64,000 nt of DNA from Clostridium thermobutyricum (lineage in GTDB: Bacteria; Bacillota; Clostridia; Ch29): assembly GCA_016842005.1 (NCBI GenBank), contig JAENYD010000003.1, positions 62,001 to 126,000 on the forward strand. Reading direction: 5' to 3'. The position numbers and the translations under genes are program-made. Shown here piece after piece: positions 19,667 through 29,999 of the stretch. How positions within the stretch are numbered: the first letter of the stretch is position 1; each line of letters opens with the position of its first letter. The notes under the pieces are model-generated. The model saw only the letters and a program-made list of their open reading frames with translations. It had not been told where the DNA came from and did no database searches.

Positions 19667-21106
19667 ATGAAAACCCGTTCGGATAAAAGTATAATAATGG
19701 ACGGTGATAGAAATTTCCGGGTATTCTATGTCGATGCGGGAAAGACAATTAGGTATTTCACTTATGGAGAAAGAAATCCAGCAGGGGAGAGAGCGGTAGA
19801 ACTGGGGGAAGGGATCCAGGAGTTTGATGCGGACATAGATAATAAAGGCGATATTCATCTCGTTATAATAAGCTCAAATAAAAACATATTTTACTGCAGG
19901 TTCAACGGTACCGAGTGGAGTAAACATCTTTTATACAGTTTCTCCAGAACCGACAGCAGGGTGGCGGATCCCAAACTGATTTCCATCGGTGACCAATTGC
20001 ATTTTCTTTACCTGATTTCCGCCCCGGGAGGAGGCGGGGCTATCTTTCATCATCACTGGTCCGGGACAGAATGGAAGGGGTACAAGGTAGTCGATTTACC
20101 GGATACATCTGCCGGTACAGAGTATGACGTTAGTTGTAGCTTTGCAGACGGTGGTCTGAATCTTGCTGTATATCAGGGGGACCAGCTGTCTGTCTGGAGG
20201 TTTGTCCCGGGGAAGTGGAAGAAAATATCTGACAATTTCTGTGAAAGGGTATCAGGGGATGCGGAAGTCGTATTTCTGGGGGACTGCCTGGTTGCGAAGG
20301 ATGAACAGGGTATCTGTTTCGCCCGGGATTTGCAAAGACACGGTGAAGACATGTTTTTTAACATTGTGAACAGCAATTCCATTACCAAAGGGCCTGTCAT
20401 TGTCAAAAGGAATAAAACTCTCCATATAGCCTGGGTCGTGGAGAACCGCCTGTATTACAGGACATCCTATGACCACGGGGGGAGTTGGGGACGAGTAAAA
20501 GTATATCCCCATATACAGGGCAAAGATCTGGAACTTTATAAATTCTCCTGCAGTTTTAAGGCGCATTCAGGGGTAAAACGGGTACTGGGTACAAAAATGC
20601 CCCAGCTGCATATTCCGTTTATACACAGGCCCGCTGAACAGATACGGCTTATGGAAAAGGGGGATACAGGTATCAGCCCGGAGGAGGTTGTGACAGATGT
20701 CTCCGGCCGGCGTATGGGAAAGGCCCGGATGCAGGAACCCGGACAGGAATTCACTTTGCAAGATACCAGATGGGTTGAAGATATCAGAGAATTGACTGAA
20801 AAAGCGAAAAAGGATATTGAAGAGATAAGGAATGAGATATCTTCTCTGTATGAAAAGACAAAGCCGGACAGGCATGCTGAAAAGGAAGATATCGTGCGGA
20901 CCCTGGAAGAGGGTATAGGGCAGGAAGTGAAGAAACTGCAGGCCGAAATCATATCCCTTAATGAAAGAGTAGGGAAACTGGAAGATACATTAAGGGATAA
21001 GGAAAATAAATGGCACAAAAGACCGGAAGTGCAGGGAAGCGCAGTAGCACAGTATACAATAAACAAATACCTGAAAAACAGGAGATATTACCCCGATGGG
21101 GTTTGA
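19667..21106 (+). CDS. hypothetical protein: predicted beta-propeller N-terminal region plus C-terminal coiled coil
   Basis: Repeated sialidase/propeller-like blades (GDIHLVIISSNKNIFYCRFNGTEWSKHLLY..., GDQLHFLYLISAPGGGGAIFHHHWSGTEWKGYKVV..., KTLHIAWVVENRLYYRTSYDHGGSWGRVKVYP) then heptad-rich tail. Confidence 0.7.
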   Translation: MKTRSDKSIIMDGDRNFRVFYVDAGKTIRYFTYGERNPAGERAVELGEGIQEFDADIDNKGDIHLVIISSNKNIFYCRFNGTEWSKHLLYSFSRTDSRVADPKLISIGDQLHFLYLISAPGGGGAIFHHHWSGTEWKGYKVVDLPDTSAGTEYDVSCSFADGGLNLAVYQGDQLSVWRFVPGKWKKISDNFCERVSGDAEVVFLGDCLVAKDEQGICFARDLQRHGEDMFFNIVNSNSITKGPVIVKRNKTLHIAWVVENRLYYRTSYDHGGSWGRVKVYPHIQGKDLELYKFSCSFKAHSGVKRVLGTKMPQLHIPFIHRPAEQIRLMEKGDTGISPEEVVTDVSGRRMGKARMQEPGQEFTLQDTRWVEDIRELTEKAKKDIEEIRNEISSLYEKTKPDRHAEKEDIVRTLEEGIGQEVKKLQAEIISLNERVGKLEDTLRDKENKWHKRPEVQGSAVAQYTINKYLKNRRYYPDGV

Positions 21107-21108
21107 AA

Positions 21109-21744
21109 TCAGGTATGCTGCAGCAGTTTATATCTGTTTTTTGGTCTGCCGATTTTTCCGTACTGGGGTATTATCTCTACCCTGCCTTCATCCGTAAGGT
21201 ACTGCATATATCTATGTACTGTCTGGTAAGCAAGACTTACTCCGGCGGTAATTTCTTCAATGGTAAAGGCCCTGTCTTTTTTCTCCAGAAAGCCGGTAAT
21301 GATGCCGAGGGTGGCACTGCTTATACCTTTGTCCACATAAATCTCCTGCTGGTCGGTAATCTGTTTGCGCTGTATTTCGCTTATTTCAAGATTCACCTTT
21401 ATCCGGGAAATCAAATCCGGCGATTTAATGGGCTTGATTGCAAAATCGGTAGCGCCGGCCAGCATGAATCTGTCAGCGATTTCCTGCCTCTCGTCAACTG
21501 TAAGGACCAGGATGGACACAACGCTGTCCTGTTCACGTATTTTCCGTACAGTGGTAATCCCGTCCCATCCCGGCATGTGATAGTCGACAATCACAAGGTC
21601 AGGTTTATGCAGGCCGACCAACTGATATCCCTGTTTGCCGGTGCCTGCAGTAATGGGTTGCCAGCCCCCTGCGGTACAAATTTCTTTAATTGTGTAAAGG
21701 ATATCGGGTTCATCATCAATAACAATAATTTTTTTAGAAATCAC
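21109..21744 (-). CDS. response regulator, CitB/DctR type with C-terminal HTH
   Basis: IIVIDDEPDILYTIKEIC, PDLVIVDYHMPGWDGITTVR, LTVDERQ, AIKPIKSPDL; HTH tail TIEEITAGVSLAYQTVHRYMQYL. Confidence 0.9.
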   Translation of the reverse strand: MISKKIIVIDDEPDILYTIKEICTAGGWQPITAGTGKQGYQLVGLHKPDLVIVDYHMPGWDGITTVRKIREQDSVVSILVLTVDERQEIADRFMLAGATDFAIKPIKSPDLISRIKVNLEISEIQRKQITDQQEIYVDKGISSATLGIITGFLEKKDRAFTIEEITAGVSLAYQTVHRYMQYLTDEGRVEIIPQYGKIGRPKNRYKLLQHT

Positions 21745-21830
21745 CTTTTCCCCTCCCGGTTCTGCTTTTTTTCCAGTGCAAGCATCCTCTATCTCTTCTA
21801 TCGCTTCCCATTCGATTTCCCGTCTGCCAT

Positions 21831-21956
21831 AGAAACTTCAGGTGGGGTTTTAACCCCATCTTGGAGTTTAGAATCCGTTATCCAGGGGCGTAGCACCGCT
21901 TATCTCCCGCCTGAGAGGACGGGAGCATTAGGTGAAGCAGGCCAGGCATCGCATAA
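21831..21956 (+). repeat. structured dispersed repeat, copy 3 (internally shortened variant)
   Basis: AGAAACTTCAGGTGGGGTTTTAACCCCATCTTGG...TTATCCAGGGGCGTAGCACCGCTTATC...GGACGGGAGCATTA...; central stem-loop replaced by a shorter one. Confidence 0.85.
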
Positions 21957-21969
21957 CGGACCATTCACT

Positions 21970-23334
21970 TTACTGCGTGGTGTTTGCCGGCAAGTAAAGG
22001 GTTACCGTGGTTCCCACCCCTTGCTGGCTTTTTATATCAATCCATCCCATGTGGTTTTCTATTATCTGTTTTGCAAAGGGAAGACCCAGGCCGGATGTGT
22101 TTCTGGTGGAATAGCCTGCCTCCCATATATTTGGCAACTCGGATGCTTCGATACCTTCTCCGTTATCAGTCACTTTCACCAGTATTCCTTCAAGTTCTGG
22201 AATTACTTCGAACTGGATTAACTTATAGGGTTTTTTACAGGGGGCTATTATGGCATTCTCAAGCAGGTTGATAATCGCTCTTGCTACCCTTACCTTGTTG
22301 ACGTACAGCGGGGGCAAATTTTCATCAATGCGGATGCGGATCTGAATGGTCTCATCCTCAAGAGGAAGCTGGGCGCGGATATAGTTAACCAGTTCGGCAG
22401 CTTTGATTTTCTGCCTGGCGGATTCGTAAAGGATGCCCGAAATCATTTCGTTCATTTTTACTACCGAATTCTCTATCCGCTCAAAATATTCCTGCAGTTT
22501 GCCTTTATTGTCGGTGATGGGAAGGAGAGAATTTAATCCGCGGATGGTGGCAAGGGGCGTTTTCAGGTCATGGACCAGGGAATGCAGTTCCTGGTAAAGC
22601 CTGTTTTCCAGCGCCCTGACTTTGATGTACTGTAGTTTTCTTTCCTTTTCATGGTTTTCTTCCATTGCCTTTATGTTCTTGGCGTAGCTGATAAACAGGA
22701 TTGTTGTGATAAAAGCCGAGCTGATAAATGGCAGGAAAAAGGCGGCGCCTGTGAAATTCAACACTGTTTCTGACCCCAGGTATATCCCTGCCACTTTTAT
22801 ACTCAGGGGAATGTCGCTGCGCCCAAAGGAATATTCTCTGAGCATTGGCATTATATTAAGCCACTGAAAAGCAAAGAAGACCTGTACCGATACAATGGAA
22901 ACCTGCAGAAAATTGTAAGTTTCACTGAATACCTTTTCAAACAGTATGAGGGCAATGGCAACACTTATTATAGATGTCATGTACTCCCAGTTGAAATCAC
23001 AGATTTCTGACGAAAGCCAGTCCAGTACGATTATCAGAGGATATAAAACCAGGAACTTTATCCCGAATTTTTCTATAATTTGGAATTTAAGACAGCATAC
23101 CAGGAATATGGCACCCAAAAAGAAAAAGGTGATCTGGACAGCGTTCACAAGATTTATCGAGGCGGAGGCAAGGATCAAATGTCCGCTGTCCCCGGCTTTA
23201 ATAGCACCCCGGATCCTGTTGAGTATACCGAACCAGAAAGTCTGCGTAACAAAGGGCAGATAAAACCCGCAGAATACCAGAATAATGCCACTGAGGACAC
23301 GTGTTTTATAATACCGGAGTCTGGCTTCGTTCAT
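21970..23334 (-). CDS. membrane sensor histidine kinase
   Basis: Multi-TM N-terminus, LVHDLKTPLATIRGLNSLL H-box, VTDNGEGIEASELPNIWEAGYSTRNTSGLGLPFAKQIIENH; start at internal Met (MNEARLRYY). Confidence 0.88.
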   Translation of the reverse strand: MNEARLRYYKTRVLSGIILVFCGFYLPFVTQTFWFGILNRIRGAIKAGDSGHLILASASINLVNAVQITFFFLGAIFLVCCLKFQIIEKFGIKFLVLYPLIIVLDWLSSEICDFNWEYMTSIISVAIALILFEKVFSETYNFLQVSIVSVQVFFAFQWLNIMPMLREYSFGRSDIPLSIKVAGIYLGSETVLNFTGAAFFLPFISSAFITTILFISYAKNIKAMEENHEKERKLQYIKVRALENRLYQELHSLVHDLKTPLATIRGLNSLLPITDNKGKLQEYFERIENSVVKMNEMISGILYESARQKIKAAELVNYIRAQLPLEDETIQIRIRIDENLPPLYVNKVRVARAIINLLENAIIAPCKKPYKLIQFEVIPELEGILVKVTDNGEGIEASELPNIWEAGYSTRNTSGLGLPFAKQIIENHMGWIDIKSQQGVGTTVTLYLPANTTQ

Positions 23335-23447
23335 CCGCAAACCTCTTTCTAAGAATGAATATATTTCGAAGGACTGTTGGCATAGAGCAGGTTTTCCAGA
23401 GCAATAGAGCAGCACAGCGCTTAACAAAGACCTGGCAGACAGCATAC

Positions 23448-24044
23448 CTAACGAAAGGCAGATGTAAAGGGTTCTCTTATATCATCCACCTCTTTGACAA
23501 GGGTGACAGGCAACATGTTTTCCCTTGCCAGGGTAGTTAGGAAACCATCATAATTTGCTTCCTTCAGTCCAATTATATAATCTCCTTTTGGGGCAATCAG
23601 TCGGAGCAGTTCATCGGTTTTTGATCCCCGTCTTTCTTTCCCGCCAATAAACACAATCAGTACAGTTTGGCCTTTCGATCGGGCATTTTCCAGCAGCAGT
23701 TTAAGGCGTTCCTTTTCACTGTCAAAGCTGATGCCGTTGGATTTCATACCTACCGGACTGTAGCCGGCTACAACAACCATGCTTTTGACATTCAGCATAT
23801 CGGCATTACGGACCTGGGGCATGAAATAGTTGTGTATCATCAGATCGTTTGCAATCTCTGCAACAATGTATGCATCAGTACATTGACCCGCCGAAGTGAT
23901 AAGAACCCTCTCTTCAGCTATTGGCCGGGGAAGGCTGGGCAGCGTCCAGCCATGAGTCTGCCGGTCACGGTCGCAGCCGGTGACCCATAATGCGGGAAGA
24001 ATCAATGTTATGGAAAAAAGGAAAGCGAACAGCCTGGGCTTCAT
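23448..24044 (-). CDS. DUF6305-like lipoprotein
   Basis: Lipobox-like ALWVTGC; RVLITSAGQCTDAYIVAEIANDLMIHNYF... Confidence 0.6.
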   Translation of the reverse strand: MKPRLFAFLFSITLILPALWVTGCDRDRQTHGWTLPSLPRPIAEERVLITSAGQCTDAYIVAEIANDLMIHNYFMPQVRNADMLNVKSMVVVAGYSPVGMKSNGISFDSEKERLKLLLENARSKGQTVLIVFIGGKERRGSKTDELLRLIAPKGDYIIGLKEANYDGFLTTLARENMLPVTLVKEVDDIREPFTSAFR

Positions 24045-24055
24045 AGATGCACCCC

Positions 24056-25723
24056 CTATTCTTTCTGGTTTGCAGTCATATCCAGATCAACAGCGCTGAG
24101 AGGTTCAATCCCTGTAATCTGGGGTATGTATCCCCTGACAGAACGCTGGGCTGCCAGGGCCGGCATTGTGTGGACAATGGGAATTGCGGGTACATCCTCA
24201 TGTATAATAACCTGAAGCTGCATATACAGGCTCTTACGGAAGGAGATATTGAATGTCTGCCGGGCTTCGGCAAGCAACCGGTCTGCTTCCCGGTTTTTAT
24301 AGAAGGAATAATTGCTGGCTCTGCCGGGCTGTGCATTATCTGACCCCAGCAGGGTATGCAGGAAATTATCCGGATCCCTGTTGTCACCTATCCACCCTAT
24401 CAAAGCCAGGTAGTGCTCCCCCTCCTTGATCCTGTTCAGGTATTCCTCCCACTCGAAAACCTGTATGTCCGCATCAATCCCCACCTGCCTCAGGTCTTCT
24501 GCAATATAAAGGGCGACCTTGCGGGGGTTGGGAAAATAGGGTCTGGGCTGGGACATTACCCAGAGGGTGGTTTTGAAACCCCGGGGGAATCCGGCTTCCT
24601 CCAGCAGTGCCTTTGACTTTTGGGGATTATATTCATAAGGCTCCACATCATCATTGTACCCCCACAGCAGCGGCGGTATCATATTTTTTGCCGGTTTTGC
24701 CTGGCCTTTGAACACGTCTTCAATCAGCCTGTCCTTATTGATGGCATGGCTGACAGCCAACCGTACCTTTTGGTTGTCGAAAGGTTTTTTGAGGGTGTGC
24801 ATTGCCAGATATCCCACATTGAAACTGGGCCTCATATACAGGCGCAGCTCCGGGTTTTCCTGCACTCTAGATATATCTTCGGTGGTCAGCCCGTCAATTA
24901 TGTGAACCGTACCCTGTTCCAGGGCTTCCACCCTGTCACGGTTATTGCCGATTACCCTGAACTCCAGTTCATCTATCAGAGGAATCCTATCCCAGTAATC
25001 CCTGTTGGCCTTTAAGCTGATACTTTCACCGGGTTTCCATTCCTCAAAATAAAATGGACCGGTTCCCACAGGATGCCTGTAAAAGTCCTCACCGTACTTT
25101 TTAATGGCCTCCGGGCTGGCAATGGCAAAGGCAGGCATGGCAAGGGTATTCAAAAAAGGAGCATAAGGTTTGGAAAGTATAATTTTTACAGAATAGTCCG
25201 AAAGGGCGGTAACACTTTCCACAAATCCCGGGAATCCGCTGAAAATATAATACCAGTATTGAAACCCGCCCGTGTGATAAGGGTGGTCAGTATCCATCCA
25301 ACGGTGAAAATTGAATTCAACGGCACGGGCATTGAAGGGGGTGCCATCATGGAATCTGACGTTGCGGCGAAGGTTAAATACCCAGACCAGTCCGTCTTCA
25401 CTCACTTTCCAGTCTAAAGCCAGGCAGGGCTTGATGCCATCTCCCTCTTCCTCATACTTTACAAGGGTCTCAAAAATATTAACCGTAACCTTGAAAGATT
25501 CGTTGTCGTTAGGTTTTGCAGGGTCAAGACTGATAGAATCATTGGCGCGGGCAAAGACGAGTTTTTTTACGGGGGAGGGTTGAGAGGGTATTGTTCCGGG
25601 GTTGACCGTTGTGGACGGTTCCGGATTGCACCCCGCTGCCATTGAACAAATCACGATTGAAATTGTCAGTATGATAATTCGCTCGTATAAACTGTTCAGA
25701 ATTATCATCTCCCCGTTACACAT
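24056..25723 (-). CDS. ABC transporter substrate-binding protein, family 5 (peptide/nickel type)
   Basis: Lipobox SMAAGC; GLVWVFNLRRNVRFHDGTPFNARAVEFNFHRW, VRLAVSHAINKDRLIEDVFKGQAKPA. Confidence 0.92.
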   Translation of the reverse strand: MCNGEMIILNSLYERIIILTISIVICSMAAGCNPEPSTTVNPGTIPSQPSPVKKLVFARANDSISLDPAKPNDNESFKVTVNIFETLVKYEEEGDGIKPCLALDWKVSEDGLVWVFNLRRNVRFHDGTPFNARAVEFNFHRWMDTDHPYHTGGFQYWYYIFSGFPGFVESVTALSDYSVKIILSKPYAPFLNTLAMPAFAIASPEAIKKYGEDFYRHPVGTGPFYFEEWKPGESISLKANRDYWDRIPLIDELEFRVIGNNRDRVEALEQGTVHIIDGLTTEDISRVQENPELRLYMRPSFNVGYLAMHTLKKPFDNQKVRLAVSHAINKDRLIEDVFKGQAKPAKNMIPPLLWGYNDDVEPYEYNPQKSKALLEEAGFPRGFKTTLWVMSQPRPYFPNPRKVALYIAEDLRQVGIDADIQVFEWEEYLNRIKEGEHYLALIGWIGDNRDPDNFLHTLLGSDNAQPGRASNYSFYKNREADRLLAEARQTFNISFRKSLYMQLQVIIHEDVPAIPIVHTMPALAAQRSVRGYIPQITGIEPLSAVDLDMTANQKE

Positions 25724-25932
25724 GAATTTTCAACATCCAAATTCAGTTCCGGTGGCCTTATTTAAAGTATATTGTATCCTATTACGGTAAAAAAAGAAAG
25801 ACCGGAAGCTTGAAGAATGGATAAAAAATGATTTTCGCCGGTATATTCAGAGAAATATGAGAAAAAATAGGAACGCTCTATAACACGTTGAATTACTGTA
25901 CTATTCAAAATCATAAACGGAGGATGTAATGA

Positions 25933-27030
25933 ATGAAACTATGCAATAAAGTCAATGAAATTACCGGCTATATGAAAGAAGCGGGAATAGATGCGTTGTG
26001 CATCGGGGCCAATTCAGACATGGAGTATCTGACAGGGTTGACTCCTTTGAGCGATGAAAGGTTTAAAGCACTGGTGATACTCGGGGACGGGAGACATTTC
26101 TCCATATGCCCTGAACTTTACTATGAGGAAACCAGGCAGGTACTGGGCGAAGATGCACCCATACTTGTGTGGAGTGACGCCGAGGGGTTTCTGAAAGCCA
26201 TTGATGAAGCCAACCGGCTGTACGGCCTGGAAGGGGCGAATATCGGAGTCAATGAGGAGATAAGGGCGGTAGACATAATCGATATGCAAAGAACGGTAAA
26301 TGTAAGTTTTGTTAACGGCAGCGGAATAATGGAAAAAGTGCGTCAGATAAAAGATGAAGATGAAGGGAAGCGGCTTAAAAAGGCTGCCCTCATTGCCGAC
26401 CAGGTTGCCGAAGAGATAGTCGGATTCATCAGACCGGGGTTGACTGAAGGAGACATCCGGAAGAAGATAGAGGAACTGTTCATGGAAAAGGGTGCTGATG
26501 GCCTTGCCTTCACGCCCATAGTAGCCTCGGGACCCAACAGTTCAAAACCGCATTATAACGATGACAGGAGAGTAATAGAGGAAAGAGACATCATAGTACT
26601 GGATTTCGGGGGCCGGCATGGAGGGTATTGCTCGGACATGTCAAGGACGATATTTATCGGGAAGCCCACCCGGGAGCAGGAAGAGATATATAATATTGTG
26701 CTCAGTGCAAACACCGAAGCCGAAGGGTATGCGAGGCAGGGTGTAACCGCCGGAGATGTAGACAGAAAGGCAAGGGATGTAATCAGGGAAGCCGGGTACG
26801 GGCAATATTTCATAAACAGAACGGGGCACGGTATAGGGATGGCGGTGCATGAAGCCCCCTACATAAAAGAAGGCAGCGGGACAGTCCTGGAAAACGGCAT
26901 GGCCTTCAGCGTGGAACCGGGTATTTATCTGCCCGGGCGATTCGGCATGAGGATAGAGGATATCGTACTGGTTGAAAACGGTGAAGGCAGGGTCCTGAAC
27001 AGGTTTACCAAAGAGATGATCTGCCTGTAG
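25933..27030 (+). CDS. M24-family Xaa-Pro aminopeptidase
   Basis: DIIVLDFGGRHGGYCSDMSRTIFIG, NRTGHGIGMAVHEAPYI, AFSVEPGIYLPGRFGMRIED. Confidence 0.92.
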   Translation: MKLCNKVNEITGYMKEAGIDALCIGANSDMEYLTGLTPLSDERFKALVILGDGRHFSICPELYYEETRQVLGEDAPILVWSDAEGFLKAIDEANRLYGLEGANIGVNEEIRAVDIIDMQRTVNVSFVNGSGIMEKVRQIKDEDEGKRLKKAALIADQVAEEIVGFIRPGLTEGDIRKKIEELFMEKGADGLAFTPIVASGPNSSKPHYNDDRRVIEERDIIVLDFGGRHGGYCSDMSRTIFIGKPTREQEEIYNIVLSANTEAEGYARQGVTAGDVDRKARDVIREAGYGQYFINRTGHGIGMAVHEAPYIKEGSGTVLENGMAFSVEPGIYLPGRFGMRIEDIVLVENGEGRVLNRFTKEMICL

Positions 27031-27162
27031 CGGGTACAGGGACAACCCTGCCGTAGATTTAACGAAGAGCATGATCACAGTTTATTATAAGTATTTATGA
27101 AGGGAGGGTAGTTATCAGGCAATTCAAGGGTTAAGCACCACTATTATAAACCTAGGAGGGTT

Positions 27163-28296
27163 TTGATGATGAAAAAGTTATTAGCTATTCTGCTGGTTGT
27201 AGCTCTGGTAGGAGGCCTGACAGCCTGTGGGGATCAGGCAACTTCGGGGGAAGAGAACTGGAAGATAGGCATAATGACCAATACGGTTGTTCAAAACGAA
27301 GAAGAGTACAGGGCAGCACAAAACGTTCTTGCAAAATTCGGTGAGGAACATGTTATTCATATGACCTTCCCGGACAAGTTCATGGATGAACAGGAAACCA
27401 CCATAGCAAATATGGTAAGTATGGCTTCCGACCCGGATGTAAAAGCCCTGCTTATAGTTCAGGCGGTTCCGGGAACCGCTGCAGCCATAGACAAGGTAAA
27501 GGAAATCAGGGATGACCTCCTGATTATAGCGGGGGTTCCCGGAGAAGACCCGGCGGTCATATCATCTAAGGCTGACATAGTATTCCAGCCGGATGAAATC
27601 GGGATGGGTTATACCATACCTGCCCAGGCCAAGAAACAGGGAGCAAAGACATTTGTGCACTACTCGTTCCCAAGGCATATGTCCTATCCTCTTCTTTCCG
27701 CCAGAAGAGAGATTTTCAAAACAGAATGTGCCAGGCTGGGCCTTGAATTTGTAGATGCTACGGCTCCGGACCCCACCGGTGATGCCGGAGTATCGGGGGC
27801 GCAGCAGTTCATTCTTGAAGATGTACCGAGGATGGTTGCAAAATACGGTAAGGACACTGCATTCTTCAGTACAAACTGTGCAATGCAGGTACCGCTGATT
27901 AAATCGGTGGTTGATACCGGCGCCATCTACCCGCAGCCCTGCTGTCCGTCACCGTATCACGGGTTCCCGTCCGCCCTGGGTATTGAGATACCTGAAGACA
28001 AGAAGGGAGATATCGGGTATGTGGTTGACGAAATCACAAGAATTATGGCCGAGAAGGGGATGACCGGGAGAACTTCCACCTGGCCGGTACCGGTTGCCAT
28101 GATGTTCATCGAGGGTGGAGCGGAATACATTAAGCAATGGATTGAAGGAAACACCAATGGGAAAGTAGACCTCGACAAGATTAAGGAAGCCTTCAAGGGA
28201 TATGCAGGGGTGGAGATTGACGCGAAGCCTCTGGAAGAAGGCGGCAGGAAATATGACAACTATTTCGTGGTATTAATGGATTTCCTGAATTTTTAG
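27163..28296 (+). CDS. DUF3798-family substrate-binding lipoprotein
   Basis: Lipobox GGLTACG; WKIGIMTNTVVQNEEEYRAAQNV... upstream of an ABC cassette. Confidence 0.8.
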   Translation: MMMKKLLAILLVVALVGGLTACGDQATSGEENWKIGIMTNTVVQNEEEYRAAQNVLAKFGEEHVIHMTFPDKFMDEQETTIANMVSMASDPDVKALLIVQAVPGTAAAIDKVKEIRDDLLIIAGVPGEDPAVISSKADIVFQPDEIGMGYTIPAQAKKQGAKTFVHYSFPRHMSYPLLSARREIFKTECARLGLEFVDATAPDPTGDAGVSGAQQFILEDVPRMVAKYGKDTAFFSTNCAMQVPLIKSVVDTGAIYPQPCCPSPYHGFPSALGIEIPEDKKGDIGYVVDEITRIMAEKGMTGRTSTWPVPVAMMFIEGGAEYIKQWIEGNTNGKVDLDKIKEAFKGYAGVEIDAKPLEEGGRKYDNYFVVLMDFLNF

Positions 28297-28324
28297 GATA
28301 TATCTAAGACAAGATGTAAGAGGG

Positions 28325-28358
28325 AAGGTAAGGTTGCCGCACAAGGTAACCTTACCTT
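28325..28358 (+). terminator. hairpin between substrate-binding and ATPase genes (attenuator/terminator)
   Basis: AAGGTAAGGTT...AACCTTACCTT arms followed by TT. Confidence 0.6.
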
Positions 28359-28387
28359 TTGATTGAATTCAGAAGGTGGTGGCTCAA

Positions 28388-29998
28388 ATGGAAAAAGAAT
28401 ACGCCCTTCAGATGAAGAATATTGAAAAAGAATACTACGGCAATAAAGTATTGAAGAAGGTTGATTTATCGGTCAGACATGGAGAAATACATGCCCTGCT
28501 GGGGGAGAACGGAGCCGGCAAGTCAACCCTTATGAACGTGCTGTTCGGTATGCCCGTAATTCATTCTACCGGGGGTTTTACCGGTGATATTTATATAGAC
28601 GGAGAAAAGGTGGATATCAGGTCACCCTACGAAGCGATGAAAATAGGTATTGGCATGGTGCACCAGGAGTTCATGCTCATACCCAATTTTACAATCACCG
28701 AAAATATAAAACTGAACAGAGAGACTACAAGGGACAATTTTCTAAGCAGATTGTTCAAAAGCAAGGGGATGGAAACTTTAGACGTTAAAGCGATGAATGC
28801 TGATGCAAGGAAGGCACTGGATACCCTGGGGATGGGTATAGAAGAGTGGGCAACGGTGGCAGGTCTTCCTGTCGGGTATATGCAGTTTATAGAGATTGCC
28901 AGGGAAATAGACAAAACAGGCATAAAACTTCTGGTGTTTGACGAACCAACAGCAGTACTTACCGAAAGCGAGGCGGATAACCTTATATCAGCAATGAAAA
29001 AACTTGCAGCATCAGGGATAGCAATACTTTTCATCACCCACAGGCTGGACGAGGTTTTGAAAGCCGCTGACAATGTCACAATCCTCAGGGACGGGGAGCT
29101 GGCTGCTACCAGGAAAACAGCCGAAACCAACGTACTGGAGCTTGCGGAGCTTATGGTGGGCAGGCGGATTGAGGTAACAGGCAAAACCGAAACAACAGGA
29201 GAAACACTATCGGACAGGGAAATTATTCTGGAGATAAAGGACCTTAAGGTGGAAATGCCCGGGGAGCGCGTCAGGGGCATAGACCTGAAAGTGGCAAAGG
29301 GAGAAATCCTGGGGATAGGCGGGCTTGCAGGACAGGGCAAGGTAGGTATCGCCAACGGTATAATGGGTCTTTACCCCAGCAGCGGGGAAGTCTGGTTGAA
29401 AGGAGAAAGGCTGAAGCTCAATGATACGAAAGAGGCCCTGAACAGGGGTTTGGCTTTTGTTTCGGAGGACAGGAGGGGTGTGGGCCTGCTGCTGGATTCT
29501 TCAATAGAGCATAATATTGCATTTACTACCATGCAGGTAAAAAGTAAATTTTTGAAAAGGTTCGGTTTCTTTGACCAGATTGACGGCAGGATGATAAGAG
29601 AGCATGCGAACAGAGTAATCGAAGATCTGGATATAAGGTGTATCGGACCCCATCAGTTAACCCGACAGCTCAGCGGGGGTAACCAGCAGAAGGTTTGTGT
29701 TGCCAGGGCATTGACCTTGGACCCGGATGTGCTGTTTGTATCCGAGCCCACCAGGGGAATAGACATCGGGGCAAAGAAACTTGTCCTTGATTTACTGGTG
29801 AAACTGAACAGGGAGCTCGGAATGACCATAGTTATGACATCCAGTGAACTGGTGGAGCTTCGGTCCATATGTGACAGGATTGTTATCATCTCCAGCGGAA
29901 AAGTGGAAGGTATCCTTGAACCCGGTGCCAGCGACAGGGAGTTTGGCTTGATGATGGCAGGAGAGTACAGCAAAATTCAAAGTAAGGGGGCCGTATGA
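28388..29998 (+). CDS. sugar/nucleoside-type ABC transporter ATP-binding protein (double NBD)
   Basis: LLGENGAGKSTLMNVLFG and second-half LSGGNQQKVCVARALTLDPDVLFVSEPTRGIDIGAK. Confidence 0.92.
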   Translation: MEKEYALQMKNIEKEYYGNKVLKKVDLSVRHGEIHALLGENGAGKSTLMNVLFGMPVIHSTGGFTGDIYIDGEKVDIRSPYEAMKIGIGMVHQEFMLIPNFTITENIKLNRETTRDNFLSRLFKSKGMETLDVKAMNADARKALDTLGMGIEEWATVAGLPVGYMQFIEIAREIDKTGIKLLVFDEPTAVLTESEADNLISAMKKLAASGIAILFITHRLDEVLKAADNVTILRDGELAATRKTAETNVLELAELMVGRRIEVTGKTETTGETLSDREIILEIKDLKVEMPGERVRGIDLKVAKGEILGIGGLAGQGKVGIANGIMGLYPSSGEVWLKGERLKLNDTKEALNRGLAFVSEDRRGVGLLLDSSIEHNIAFTTMQVKSKFLKRFGFFDQIDGRMIREHANRVIEDLDIRCIGPHQLTRQLSGGNQQKVCVARALTLDPDVLFVSEPTRGIDIGAKKLVLDLLVKLNRELGMTIVMTSSELVELRSICDRIVIISSGKVEGILEPGASDREFGLMMAGEYSKIQSKGAV

Positions 29999-29999
29999 T

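Noticed and set aside
21010-22221. 403-aa + strand ORF
   Set aside because: Antisense to the response regulator, runs through repeat copy 3 and into the kinase gene; translation resembles no family.
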